Shown here: piece by piece, positions 1-10,863 of the stretch
Layout of the letters: each line of letters opens with the position of its first letter
Numbering within the stretch: the first letter of the stretch is position 1
Source of the DNA: Anastrepha obliqua
Taxonomy: Eukaryota; Arthropoda; Insecta; Diptera; Tephritidae
Reading direction: 5' to 3'
DNA: 64,000 nucleotides
Assembly (NCBI RefSeq): GCF_027943255.1
Contig: NC_072894.1
Coordinates: forward strand, 74,191,601 to 74,255,600
Made by a program: the position numbers and the translations under genes
The notes under the pieces: model-generated
Database searches by the model: none
Seen by the model: only the letters and a program-made list of their open reading frames with translations
Told to the model about the DNA's origin: nothing

Positions 1-2231
1 TTAGTTTTCATAAAATGTTTCTTTTTGCTTAAAATAGAGCATCGTCTTTTATTGAATAAATGAATATATATACTTACATACATATATCATAATTTCGAAA
101 TTGCAAATAACTAAACTAAATGAATAATCTAATATACAATTTGTGAAATCTTTAAATAAATCGCCAAACAAATTTCGGGAGCGAAATAAATGCTTATATA
201 CTTATCGTTTTTTATAAAAGAAAAATACGTTGCAGTAACATGCACATAGATATGAGTTTGGATATCCATTTGCAGATGCCAAGCATCCTATTGGTACACA
301 CAGATACACAGATATAGAATATGTATATGTAGATATGTTGCAGTTTAGATTTTGTTCTATCATTTGGGTATACTTTAGCAGTTGTCGAAATTTGAAACTT
401 TCATTGTTTTTCTATTGTATTTTGTTTTACACGCCCAAGACACTCTGATTCATACATACGCATATAGTAGTATTCAATCGACACCGAACCTTGCCACCTA
501 TCTGGTATAGATTCATCGCAAGTATAGTATAAGTACATATACAATATAAATACATATGTGTAATGCTTAAACATACATACAAATATATAATTAACGTTCT
601 TACATGATTCTTAATAGCAAGTGTTGTTGCTTTTGTATACACACACGTACGATTTTTAGATAATTTAGATTTTTTACGCTCAAGTTGCCGACCAATAATT
701 TTTGCTGGTTATATGGACAATTTCGAAATTTCCTTTTTCTAATTGAAGTGGTTCGCCGATAATAGTTTGTGTTTTTTTTTTTTGGTTTTTGGTTTTGGTT
801 TCAGTGTTATCTTAACTTTACTAGCTAGCTTACAGCTAAGAATTTTTACAATTATTTAGCTTAAGGTTTCTTGCAACTACATAATTCCATTTATTAATTT
901 TGTTATTTTTTATTGCATTTTTTAATAATTTTTTTTAAGTGTTTCAATATCGTTTTATGTATATGTTTGCTCGCAAAAATATTTCTTTTCTGTTTTTAAA
1001 TTTTTTGTGTATTTTTTTTTAATTTTAATTTCACCAGTTTTGGATTTATTTTCCAACACAAATATAACTGGTTTTTATACTTTTGTGCTTATTGTTTTTA
1101 ACCTTTGCTGCCATTTAAAGTATTCACACTTTCCCTTAGACCCTAATTATTTAAGTTATCGAGTTATCACGTACACACTTATGTAACAAAATACATACAT
1201 CTGTGAGAGAGTATATAAGTTTTCAGCAGAGCGATACTGTGATGCTTCCTCCTTGAATCCAGCTACTGGGTTAATAATTCAAAGTCAGTGCAGAAGCTAT
1301 GGAAGGCATTTGCCCGAAAACTGTATTTTCCAAAATTGTAGTACCTTTATATCTCACAAAAACGATATCAAGCAACCTTGTACGATTTTAGCCAATCGAA
1401 TTTTTACATTCAAGCTACTGAAATAATTTTATGACTAGACATCGGATTCTTATGCAGTGCATATTTTTGTTTAACATCACATGAAGTTCGCACCTAGGTA
1501 GAAACTCATCATAATAAAATATTCAATTTGCATAAAAATCCGATCTCTATTTATGACATTCTTAGGCTGAGGCAAGGCAAGGGAAATAACAAGAAACGAA
1601 GCCGCCAACGAGGTTCAACCGCACACTTTTTATAAATTCGAGTATAAGTTAAAGAACCTACGATTAAATTTTGAATTTAACATTAAGCAAAATAACTTTC
1701 TTTCTTTGTTGAGTTTAGATGCGTCATCACAAAGTTCTATTGGTCACCGCAAGGAACTGAAGTTAAAATATATACGAAATGACTTTTTCTATATAATTAA
1801 TAAATAAGTTAGATAAATGTCAAAAAAAAAAAAAATATATATACTGTCTCCTTTTTTGTTCCTGACTACGCCTAACTCTTTGGGATAGTTTTGCACCAGA
1901 TTCTAAAATATACGAAAAAATCGATTTTTTGAAAAAAATTGGAAATTAGGAAAAGTATTTTCTGGTAAGATTTTCTTGTAAATTCTAGTATGCAAAAAAC
2001 ATTTGCTTGCTTCATCTTAACCTACTTCCCCCTTGCACGGCACGGTTTCATTCAGCTGTCACCTTTTCTTTCTGAAGTTATGAATTGTGGCATCAAAATG
2101 GCCAATCGTTAAACCAAGCGACTAGGCATTAAATACTTGTACGGGGTCTGGTGGTGGAATTAGGTTCCAAATTTAAGTTTTTCTCTTATCGCTGAGCTGA
2201 GGGCGGAACTGCGTTAGCTGCGTTATTCGTG
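1..2231. other. AT-rich non-coding stretch
   Basis: Very AT-rich with homopolymer runs and short TA/TG repeats. No reading frame here resembles a known protein and codon structure is absent. It lies downstream of the last Ccn exon and could be intergenic. I see no promoter or RNA gene. Confidence 0.6.
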
Positions 2232-3122
2232 CAATATATTTAATCACGGTGTCGCATTGGTTGGGTAAATAACGTGCGTTCACAATCGGAGTGTATTTCA
2301 AGGCCAATGATTTAAGTGCAACTGCTTGCCGTAGATTTTATTTATTTTATTATATTCGACGTTTACGTGACGACCCAAATGAAGATTTGATTCGTTTATG
2401 GGTGCGAAGGTTCCGGCAACAGGCAGGGCCTCAACGGGACATCAACGTTAATGAAAATATTGAATCGCCACTACAAGTTTGCACGATAAATCGCATCAGT
2501 CCATGCACAAGAGAGCGCCTGACCAGGGACATCCAAAAACTATCGTGCATGACGGAAGGATTCTAGACTTCATCCCATCAAAGTTCAAATTGTCCAACAA
2601 TGTTGGACCGATTTCGTACGGCCAACACTATCTTTTGGCGTGACGAAACATATTTTTCTTTTAATGGAAATGTAAATAAGCAAAATTGGCATTTTTAGGC
2701 ACTTAAAAGACAGAACTCAGAACCCACTATTAAAACATCAGCAGTCATTTCAAAATCCGAAAGTGACGGTTTGGTGTGCATTGTCATGCAGTGGAACAAT
2801 TGGACCATATTGTTTTGAAATTTTTCGAATACAAGCCATTTATATGGACGGTGTCTCTTATCGGCGATTCTGAACGATTATTATACGCCAATAACGAGCG
2901 AACATCCTTCCCTCAGTACACACGGCGCACACGTCCGCCTTACTTCTTCCCCAACAATACGGCCACTTCCCTTACTGGCCACTCTGGTCGCCCGATCTTA
3001 TCCCTATGGACTTTTTATTTAGCAGAAATCTTGATATTTTTTACTTCACTTAAGACTTTTTACTTCAGCAAACAAAGCCTATTACGCTCACATGAACCTG
3101 TTTCAGTCAAAACTTTTATCTA
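2232..3122 (+). mobile_element. DD41D mariner-like transposase remnant
   Basis: Decayed transposase of the Tc1/mariner superfamily, scattered over several frames. The 91-codon piece at 2291-2566 looks like the N-terminal helix-turn-helix part. Near 2640-2696 a piece reads DETYFSFNGNVNKQNWHF, the first catalytic-Asp block of this family, and near 2766-2820 a piece reads VTVWCALSCSGTIGPYCFE. The stretch around 2704-2780 matches a minus-strand copy at 25.6-25.7 kb, so both come from one family. The second and third catalytic blocks are unreadable. Stops and frameshifts mean it is dead. Confidence 0.7.
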
Positions 3123-3129
3123 GAGCAAT

Positions 3130-3432
3130 ATAGGGCCGAGAGAAGCGTTGCCAAAAGTATTCGAAAGGAAAATACTGCGAAAAATCTTCAGCTCGAAGCG
3201 AAATGAGAGAGTCAAGTATATGCTGCGAAGCAACTCGGAACTGCTCAGTCTACTGAATGGAGAAGATATTGTGAAGTTTATAAAATCGATTGTGAAGTTT
3301 ATAAAAAGATGTATAAATTGGGTCAAAGATGATCTGAAAACATTAGGAGTGAGAAACTAGATCCCACTAGCAAATGATACAGAAGCCAGGAAGAGGATAT
3401 TGGAGCAAGCCAAAACCCACTCCGGGTTGTAG
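3130..3432 (+). pseudogene. C-terminal tail of a LINE reverse transcriptase
   Basis: The frame starting at 3148 reads PKVFERKILRKIF, then NGEDIVKFIKSIVKFIK, then WVKDDLKTLGVRN, stops at TAG (3358-3360) and continues in the same frame to ILEQAKTHSGL and a natural stop at 3430-3432. This is the stereotyped end of a non-LTR (RTE/R1-type) polymerase: an 'ERKILRKIFGP' block, an 'R..RWLGHV' equivalent and a terminal 'W..ILEQAKTH.GL'. The internal TAG most likely replaces a Trp codon (TGG). A short in-frame duplication of VKFIKSI is also visible. Only the last 100 or so residues remain, as expected for a 5'-truncated LINE. The clade is uncertain. Confidence 0.65.
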
Positions 3433-4485
3433 TGCTGACTGATGCTGACCAATATATTAGATTTTTCTCAAAAAAGCGTAGTACTTTCTATGTAAAACGT
3501 AAAAAATTCAAGAAAAGAAAAGCAAGCAAAAAGTTTCAGAAAATTACTAATAAAGAAATCCTTCGTACTTCCTTAGAATGTATTTGTAATTATATACTAA
3601 CTGTCAGGTGAATTGGTCCAAAATGCTTGAGCTATCTATCTGGCCAACATTCAAAAATACATAAGCGCGTTTAAAAGGAGCTCACTGCGTACCGGCGGTC
3701 TTGCAGTAAAATTCAGAAATCGAGTACTTTAAAGTCTTTGCTGAACATAATCTTTAGGAATATAAATAATTGGTAAATACCGGGGACAAACAATTATTTT
3801 AGAAAAAAACTACAGCTCCTGCTGTGGCCCTTAAAGTCTCAGTTACTAAAAAAAATTGCAAAGCTATTTTACATTTCTCCTTAAATGAGCTGATATGCGC
3901 ACCTGTCTCTGGTTTCATTTCCGCTCACTCAGTTCCTTGCTTAGCAGCTCTATTATAAAGCGGCTCTAACCTAAATTTTTTCGATGCAGAATATACTATA
4001 TGTATAGGTATGTATGTATGTATGATTTCCTGGGTTCTCCTGTGATCAAAATGAAGGCTGGCTTACTGATATATAATTTCGAGAAAAAAAAACATTTGTT
4101 GAGGTTTTTAGTAATGTTATTGTATAATCGGGGGTTTGTGATGATATGCTATTACTTTTGCCCCACCCTGTATTTAGTAGATAAATAAAATGCTCCTAAA
4201 TTCAAAGTGGAGAGCGTATCAATTGATCAGCCCTTTTTAAGCATTTTTATGTGCGATCAAAGTATATCGTCATTTGGGTTTTCGGAGTTAATCGATATTA
4301 AATTTTCGACTATAGTATCAGGCCCAATAAAAATTGTAAAGTTTAAAAATATTCTTGTACAAGAAGGTAATATTTTTCTTTGATCAAGCAGTTTGTTCTG
4401 TTGTTTTGTTTTACTCTTTAGACAAAAACAATTTTGTTTTTGCAAATTTTTTTTGCCATTTTTTGTTTATTGGTTTTATTTTCAC
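3433..4485. other. non-coding, no feature recognised
   Basis: About 1 kb of AT-rich DNA with only spurious short frames, including low-complexity ones at 4000-4188 and 4393-4659. The second of these runs into the TIR element that follows. Nothing supports a gene here. Confidence 0.5.
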
Positions 4486-5150
4486 TTAAGGGATCTCTGT
4501 GGTCTAGAATTTTCCAAAAATCGATTTTTTTATGATATTCCGAAAGTATGGGCTTTAAGAATATACTGTAAAATTTGTGGAAGGATATTCCTAGTATTTT
4601 TCGATTCTACAGCCGTTTTAGCAGGTAGATTCGTCACGCGGCTACTCTCAAAACTTTAAGCCTAATTATATCAAAACTACTTTTTTCGGCTTGGTGTTGT
4701 TAAAAGACAAGACTATTCAACCGAATTGTCTGAAATTTTAATATGTTGTTCACATCAATGGCTATCGCCTGTACTAGAATCATATTATCATTTGAACTAT
4801 TTCGTATTTTTTTGATTAAAAAACTGAATACAAACCGCGCCATTTTGTCAAATTTTTTTTTCTTTTTATTCTAGTACCGGATAGCTTCAGTCAAACTGAT
4901 TTTTGGTTTTTATGTTTTAGATAAAAAGAAGTGCCAAAATGGTTAGCACCGTCCAGGTCCAATTATTTGGAAGGGTCAACTTTAGCGCCATTTTTAAAAT
5001 GATTAAAATTGAAAATATATATTTTCTTGCATGTAAAAGAAGTTAAATAAAAAGCCCAAGAAATTTTAATTTCGTTTTACATTTTTTTATTCTAAAAAAA
5101 TCCTGAAAATACCCTAAATTTTCGAGCTCTAGACCACCGGGACCCCTTAA
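4486..5150. repeat. TTAA-flanked inverted-repeat element (MITE), copy 1
   Basis: TTAA at 4486-4489 is followed by GGGATCTCTGTGGTCTAGA. The right end, read on the other strand from 5146, is GGGGTCCCGGTGGTCTAGA and is again followed by TTAA (5147-5150). The ends match at 16 of 19 positions. A TTAA target and GGG/CCC-type ends are the hallmark of the piggyBac superfamily. The 657-bp interior has no transposase frame, so it would be a non-autonomous derivative. A diverged copy of the right two thirds lies at 25880-26453. Confidence 0.65.
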
Positions 5151-6185
5151 AACCGCATATCGCTCTGCGTAATGAATCTCATTTTTTATTTCATTATCTA
5201 AAATATGGCAATTTTAAATAATTTTTTTGAAAGATTTGCTACTTATGTGTGTAAGTATTGTATTATCTTGCTTGTTCACCGTTACGCTTCCTTGCATCCT
5301 GCAATTGCAATTTAAAGTGTGACAGCCAAACGAACCGCAGCCGCGCAAATCTGCCAGCCAGTTGATACCATTAACGTCTATGCCAGCTGAAGTACCAGCT
5401 GAGAAAATAACGAGAACAAAATAAAAAATACGCCAACAACAACGACGAAAATATTTTGTCCGGTTTGCGCTGCAGTTTTATCAATTTATTTATTTTTCGT
5501 GTTCAGTCTGCTGTCTGGTCATTGCAGCGACAATAAATGTATGCTAGATAACTTGTTGTTGTTGTTTTGTTCCTTTTTGTTTTGAAATCAGTTTGTTGTT
5601 TATTATTTTGTGTGGCGGATGTTTTTTGCACCTTGCAATGTTGTTGTTTTCCACATTGGAAATGAAAAATTTATTTGCTTTGTGATATGCAAAAGTTGCA
5701 ACTTTGTTGCCGGTCTGTTGTTTGTCTGTTCATTCGTTCGTTGGTGGCGCTCTGTGTTCGCCGTGCGCTTTACTACCTTTTACTTTGCTCGAGTGCGCTG
5801 TTATTGGTGGTTTTTATAGCGACTATTTTTGCTGCCGTAGTCGTTTGGCAGTGGTGCGCCTGCCGTTAACTTCCAAGTACTGCACATCCTTGCTGACCCA
5901 TTCTCCTCTTTTATTAAGATTTTTTCTCACTAACTCGTTTTTTGCGTCTTTGTCACCCGCTTGCATAATTTTGTTGCTTTTGCGCCGGTTTATCAGTTTG
6001 TCGCTTTTATTTATTTATGAAGTGCCCATTTGTGCGGCAATCGGGAGTACTCCCCCTGTCGCCTCCCTTACCGCTACTGTGCTGCCATTGATGCGTCGTT
6101 TCGCTCCATTGCTCTTTTTCCTTTTGCCTCGTCCTTTGCGTGGCGGCCAGCGTTGGCGATGCGTTTGTGGTGCACGTCTGCGTTG
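5151..6185. other. downstream region of the last Ccn exon
   Basis: Sequence past the Ccn stop codon on the minus strand. The proximal part (about 6000-6185) would be 3' UTR. The rest is AT-rich or TTG/GTT-rich low-complexity DNA. Plus-strand frames at 5610-6330 are antisense artefacts of the low-complexity exon and its flank. Confidence 0.5.
6006..6015 (-). terminator. candidate poly(A) signals for Ccn
   Basis: Two overlapping AATAAA hexamers on the minus strand (6011-6006 and 6015-6010), about 170 bp past the stop codon of the terminal exon. They are the nearest poly(A) signals downstream of the stop. No transcript evidence is available. Confidence 0.4.
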
Positions 6186-7403
6186 CTATGAGCGTCGTTG
6201 GTGGAACGTTTGCTGCTCGATTGGTTGCTCCTGCTGTTGTCGTAGTTGCTCAAGGAAATGTTGCTGGGACTGTGGCGGATACTGGGGCGTATGCGAGTGC
6301 GGGTGTGTGTGCGGATATAGCTGGTGGTGATGTAAGTGGTGCTGATGGTGCTGTTGATGATGGTGATGGTGATGTTGATGGTGTTGATGGTGCTTTTGTT
6401 GATGCTGCGGATAATATTGGTGCGAAGCCGCTAGACTGGACTCGGATGTTGGTGGCTGCTGCTTTTGATAATGTAAATTTTGATCCATCTCCCAATCCTG
6501 CAGTCGTTGAAGTTTGTGTAGCTGCAGCTGTTGTTGTTGTTCTCCATCCTTGTTAAGTGCGTTTTGATGCTGCCCATCGCTAACGTATTGCTTGCTTGAA
6601 TCGTCGCTCGCACTGTGACCAGCATCACGCTTGTCGTCGACATCATTGCCGTCATGGTGATAAAAAGCAAAACTAGCAAAAATTTTATTTTCATTTTTAT
6701 TCGGTACATCCACATTTTTTATGGTTTTTATGTTGTTGTTATTGTTGTCATGTTCAGCGTTCATACGCATGCTGTCATCGCTGACAGTGCCATCCACAAT
6801 GCCTCCCTTGATTCCACTCCTATTATCGTATTTACTGTCTTTATTTTTGTTGTTGTTGCTGTTTCTCTTGTCACCATTTGACTGGCCCATTTGGGTTTGG
6901 TTTTGTTGCTGAGTGTTGCGGTGCGGCGGCAACATTGCCGGATATGGTATAATGTCTGGCTGCAATTCACCCGACGACACTAAACGTTGTTGCTGCTCTT
7001 GTTGTGCTGTATCCGCTTGCTGTTCTTGCTGTTGCACATACCGATTATCACTGTCATTGTCCACCTCAATACTTTGCTCGTTGTAGTGATTGTTTGCCAT
7101 GTTTCCCTTGTTTCCCTTGTTATTGCCACTGCTACTCATGTTCACATCGTTATTATTGTTGTTGTACGCATTCTCTTTGTAGTTGTATGTTGTGTCGCTG
7201 ATAATGTTTGTCGCCGCATTTTTATTATTATTGCGGTCACCTACAACGCCACTTGTATGCCAACTACCATTGTTATTGCTTTTGCTGTTGTTGCTGTTGC
7301 TGTCGTTTTTGCTCTGCTTTTGGTTGTTGTAGCTGTTGTTGCTTTTATTGCCTGAGCTGCTATGCATTGTTGCGGTGTATTTTTGTAGGTTGTTACAATT
7401 TTC
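6186..7403 (-). CDS. Ccn: Ccn, terminal exon: Asn/Gln/His-rich C-terminus
   Basis: This is a minus-strand frame of 405 codons plus stop TAG at 6188-6186. The exon start at 7403 is set by the AG at 7405-7404. It is the first AG after a strong CT-rich tract (7470-7440) and leaves phase 0, matching exon 16383-16180. It opens ENCNNLQKY, which supplies a Cys just after the upstream KCECGKY and resembles the CxC...C end of a CT (cystine-knot) domain. The rest is low complexity: Asn/Ser-rich (first third), Gln/Asp/Asn-rich (middle), then a His/Gln run near 6330-6410 and a Gln-rich end. There is no membrane segment. Such tracts are common in fly regulatory and secreted proteins, but this tail is unusual for the CCN family. 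Reading it as an independent 393-codon gene from the ATG at 7367 is possible; the phase match and acceptor favour an exon. Confidence 0.6.
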   Translation of the reverse strand, partial: ENCNNLQKYTATMHSSSGNKSNNSYNNQKQSKNDSNSNNSKSNNNGSWHTSGVVGDRNNNKNAATNIISDTTYNYKENAYNNNNNDVNMSSSGNNKGNKGNMANNHYNEQSIEVDNDSDNRYVQQQEQQADTAQQEQQQRLVSSGELQPDIIPYPAMLPPHRNTQQQNQTQMGQSNGDKRNSNNNKNKDSKYDNRSGIKGGIVDGTVSDDSMRMNAEHDNNNNNIKTIKNVDVPNKNENKIFASFAFYHHDGNDVDDKRDAGHSASDDSSKQYVSDGQHQNALNKDGEQQQQLQLHKLQRLQDWEMDQNLHYQKQQPPTSESSLAASHQYYPQHQQKHHQHHQHHHHHHQQHHQHHLHHHQLYPHTHPHSHTPQYPPQSQQHFLEQLRQQQEQPIEQQTFHQRRS

Positions 7404-7994
7404 CTGTTTCGGTCAAAATGTGGTGACCATTGGAAGCCGAAAAGAAGAAAAGAAGGAACAGAAAGAGCAGTTTAAAATATGAATTCCATTGCGTTCATTT
7501 TTTTATGGAATATTTGAAAAAGAAAAAAAAAAATAGTAAAAAACTGTATACTCAATCGTTTAAATAGATGAAATGAGGCTTCTGTATATGTAAGCACGTA
7601 AATGCGTGTGCGTGTGTGTGTTTAATATTCTTGCAGACATACAAAGTACGTTTCATATGCCCTCTTGTGCGGATCGTAAAAATTGAATGACCATAAAAAT
7701 TGCCTGACTCACATTTTACCACGCCCGTGGCGTCTTAAATCCCTTAACTACATAGTCTACGCATACATGTACAGCCATGTTTTTGCGGTTTTTAAGCATT
7801 GAATGGGTAAAGGATTTAAAACTTTACGACTTTCGAAATCAGTTGGGGTCTCTTCATAACGAGATTTTCTCTAACGGAATTTTAAAGTACAAACACTTGG
7901 TTTTATGGTGAAGATGCACTTAATAATGCTGCCGCTATGATGACAAATTTAATTTAATTTAATTGATATTTGGACCTTTGACTACCAGCTACAT
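7404..7994. other. Ccn: Ccn last intron, proximal part
   Basis: Intronic on the minus strand. It holds the pyrimidine-rich tract for the terminal acceptor (plus-strand GA-rich 7440-7470), a TG microsatellite near 7605-7622 and otherwise featureless AT-rich DNA. Confidence 0.45.
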
Positions 7995-8440
7995 AAAGGG
8001 TGATCGATCTTTATTATTTTTGTGTTGAACCATTCATGACATTAATTTTTTAACGATAATCCCTTTCAAATGTTAACTGCAACTGCGCCGTCGTTCGGGC
8101 ATCCATAAACACCAATTTTGAATGACTCGCTGGAGGTCTTCCACCTCGTGAATAACTTTAGTAATGTAGGCTGGTATATCCGCAAAGTATTTCAACTTTA
8201 CATACCCCCACAAATAAAAGTCCAAGGGTGTGATATTACACGAACTGGTGGCCAATCCACTGGTCCGAGAGGAGAGATAAGTTGCTCACCGAAACGACGG
8301 CGCAGTAAATACATTGTTTCACGGGCTGAATGGCAAGTAGCGTCGTCTTGTTGGAATCGGCTCTCAGCGATTATGAAGGAATCAACCGATGGGCTGACGG
8401 GGGTTATGACAGCGGTTTGTTCACGAAAACACTGAGATTG
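7995..8440 (-). mobile_element. DD41D mariner remnant, C-terminal half
   Basis: On the minus strand the translation reads ISPLGPVDWPP near 8280, then TPLDFYLWGYVK near 8215, which contains the third catalytic Asp. It ends in a degraded tail to about 8073. The end AAAGGGTGATCGATC at about 7995, followed by 'TTGTGTTGAACCATTCATGA', also occurs inverted at 21425-21475, so the two belong to one family. The N-terminal half and far terminal repeat are missing or unreadable. Confidence 0.65.
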
Positions 8441-9134
8441 TGTTGGTGTACGTGATAAAAATCAACACAGCTTTCGCTCAGTTGCTTCGTTTTCATCTGA
8501 CTAAAGACTGATTGGACGGGTGTGCCAATACGTGTGAAATGAGCGGGCACAATTCTGCTGCCAAGTGTCATGTGACATTGCAGGCGAAGGTATCTATCTT
8601 CCTTGAAAGGAGCAGTCTAGAAATCTACCTACTACTCTTTCGAGGATCAAAAACAACAAGTACGTGGGCAACCAAGTAATCCAATATTTCTACTTTATCG
8701 GGCAATGCTTTCACATATCCCATCCACATTGTTTATCCATAGAAAATAGTTCACATGGATGACATCATTTGCTGGCAGTGGTCAATAAATAAGGTCTTAT
8801 TCGTATTATACTCATATCGATTATTTCTTACAATTACCCTATTGCCTGTGCTATTCCTCGAAAGAGGCGAGGCATTGAAAACATTTTGCCCCGGTGACGG
8901 GGTTCTCAGAGCGGCTCGGCTTTTGTATACGTTGACATTTTTTGTTAGGTTCCCACAACTGTGATTAACATTACTACCAAAATTTTATCGTCATTGCTTG
9001 ACATTTGCAAATCTAGGTGGCATCAGAGGAAGAGGAAGTCCTCCTCTGCGTTGAAAAGATAAGGCGGAGAAGGACTTGGCTTCCTTGGAGTGTCCAACTG
9101 GCGCTGGTTAGCACGAGAAATATAATAAATGAAC
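8441..9134. other. intronic, no feature recognised
   Basis: No coding similarity beyond possible 5' debris of the preceding element up to about 8600. The remainder, including a frame at 8755-8964, has no recognisable content. Confidence 0.4.
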
Positions 9135-9959
9135 TATAGGGTTTTTTAATAGGTGCGCTTCAACTTTTTTCCGATAGGGAGGGCGAACGACGCAATATTT
9201 CTTATTTTTCGCTTGTCATTTGTAAACTTCATTAGTATACATTTCATCATGGAACGCTACACACTTGAGCAACGATTGCAAATCGTGCAAATTTTTTATG
9301 AAAATAATCGTTCTGTTGCTGCTACTTTAAGAGCATTACGGCCATTTTACGGTCCATTTAACAAGCCGTCCCGTTTTGGGGTTATGTGAAGTCATTGGTC
9401 TACAGTAACAAGCCGGCGACGATTTGTGAGCTCAGAGCCAATATTGAACGCGAAATTGCTGGAATTTCGGCCGATTTATGCAAAAGAGTGGTCGAAAATT
9501 GGGTTCAACGATTGGACTTCGTAAAACGTGCACGCGGTGGTCATGTAAAAGAAATCGAATTTCATACTTAAATGTATATGTTCAAACTCGATAATAAAAA
9601 AAAAAAGAAAGTGTGTGGTAGTTCACGGAACCCGCACGATTGAAGTGAAACTTCTTTTATCAACAAATCAATAATTTAACTATTATTTCAATATAATGCA
9701 TGCAGAAGTCATGGAAAGCATGGAATGGAATTTTATTAAACAGAATTATTTATTTATTTTAATATAAAAAGAAATGAATTTATTGTACTCAATTACATTT
9801 GGTTCTCGGCATTGTCATTATCATTATTGGATTCGTTTTCCAAAAATGAAACAAGGGCTTTATGGTAACTGAAATACGTAAAAAATGATCTACATTCTAA
9901 TCTATCAAGGTATCGATGAAATACTGCATCAATGGTAGTTCCGCATCTTGTTGTTGGTA

Positions 9960-10100
9960 CTACAAATTATCACTTATCGTACAACCGGAGGATTCACTGT
10001 CACGGTGTTCAACAGTAGCTCTTAATTTTTTACGCTCCAAATACTCACGTTGCCGTTCAGCACCTGTTTTCGGTTTCCGTTTTTGTTGATTTGATGCCAT
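9960..10100 (-). CDS. small basic protein of nested transposon
   Basis: This 46-codon minus-strand frame runs from ATG (10100-10098) to TAG (9962-9960). It is very basic and begins MASNQQKRKPKTGAERQREY followed by LERKK. A 'RQREY..RKK' segment of this type is often seen at the N-terminus of insect transposon or DNA-binding proteins. It lies inside the 9640-10885 element and is probably the remaining start of its original protein; downstream codons run into stops. Function is not known, and it may be a relic. Confidence 0.35.
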   Translation of the reverse strand: MASNQQKRKPKTGAERQREYLERKKLRATVEHRDSESSGCTISDNL

Positions 10101-10297
10101 ATTTAACAGAAATCAATCAACAAAACAAAATATGTTTGTAAGATTTGCTCAAAACTACACACACACTCTATGACGCGTCTCGCGTTACTAATATAATATT
10201 GTGTTTGGGATAACTGTCAACTGTTTCCACCGAAATGCGTTCGCAAAGTGTATGGTCTTTGGTATGGTAAACAGATTTATGATACATTATTTTGCGG

Positions 10298-10390
10298 CGA
10301 CAGCACAGCGCGATAGCCCAGCGGCTAGCAATGTGGGCTTCCGATCCGAAATCCTTGGTTCGAATCACAAGAAATTTTTTTTTTTTTTTT
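10298..10390 (+). repeat. tRNA-like SINE head ending in poly(T)
   Basis: The block has an A-box-like TAGCCCAGCGGCTAG (10315-10329), a consensus B box GGTTCGAATC (10358-10367) about 30 bases later, and a T-run (10374-10397) as an RNA polymerase III terminator. The T-arm can pair CTTG with CAAG, but no full cloverleaf or acceptor stem closes. It is therefore a tRNA-derived SINE head, not a tRNA gene. Confidence 0.45.
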
Positions 10391-10429
10391 TTTTTTTATA
10401 CATTTATTTCATTTTGTTTTATGATATGT

Positions 10430-10610
10430 TTATGAGCAGATTTTTTTCATGGCAGAAATACACTCGGAGGTTTGCCATTGCCTGCCGAGGGGCGACCGCT
10501 ATTAGAAAAATGTTTTCATTAATTTTGCTTTCACCGAGATTCGAACCAACGACCTCTCTGTGAATTCCGAATGGTGATCACGCACCAACCCACTCGGCTA
10601 CGGCGGCCGT
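10430..10610 (-). repeat. tRNA-derived SINE, 5' part
   Basis: Read on the minus strand from about 10609 there is an A-box-like GTAGCCGAGTGGGTTGG and a B box GGTTCGAATC (near 10541-10532). A body follows with GGCAGGCAATGGCAAACCTC and CCGAGTGTATTTCTG. The same SINE occurs at 24831-25124, 29615-29812 and 52101-52411. This copy is truncated after the first 180 bp and abuts the tRNA-like block at 10298. Confidence 0.7.
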
Positions 10611-10698
10611 CAATCAAATGTCATATTTACAAATTACATTCGATAAGAATGCAATAATAAACGACCGCATTACATTCACGACGACACGCCACGCCAGT

Positions 10699-10863
10699 CT
10701 TTTAACAGATGGCGCTGGCATAGCGTGAGTTTTACGTAGTTTAGCGTAGTTTTACTCCTCACAGCGTTTCATCCACGCCACGCTTTTAACAGATGGCGCT
10801 GGCGTAGCGTCACATGTAGATGAAACGCTATGGTTTTACTCCTCACAGCGTTTCATCCTTCGA
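10699..10863. repeat. 83-bp subterminal tandem repeat
   Basis: Two units, each starting CTTTTAACAGATGGCGCTGG (10699 and 10783) and each ending TTTTACTCCTCACAGCG + TTTCATCC. The second carries a small inversion-like change (ATGAAACGCT). It lies just inside the right end of the 9640-10885 element, a usual place for transposase-binding repeats. Confidence 0.65.

Noticed and set aside
5610..6556. Long plus-strand frames (up to 208 codons) over the low-complexity region
   Set aside because: They are antisense to the Asn/Gln/His-rich Ccn exon or its flank. Composition (Val/Ala/Cys runs) is what the complement of CAA/CAT/AAC repeats gives.
6987..7355. Plus-strand hydrophobic 122-codon frame
   Set aside because: Leu/Val-rich antisense of poly-Asn/Gln codons, not a membrane protein.
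10298..10374. Genuine tRNA gene
   Set aside because: A and B boxes are present but no acceptor stem or full cloverleaf closes, and it sits among SINE debris.
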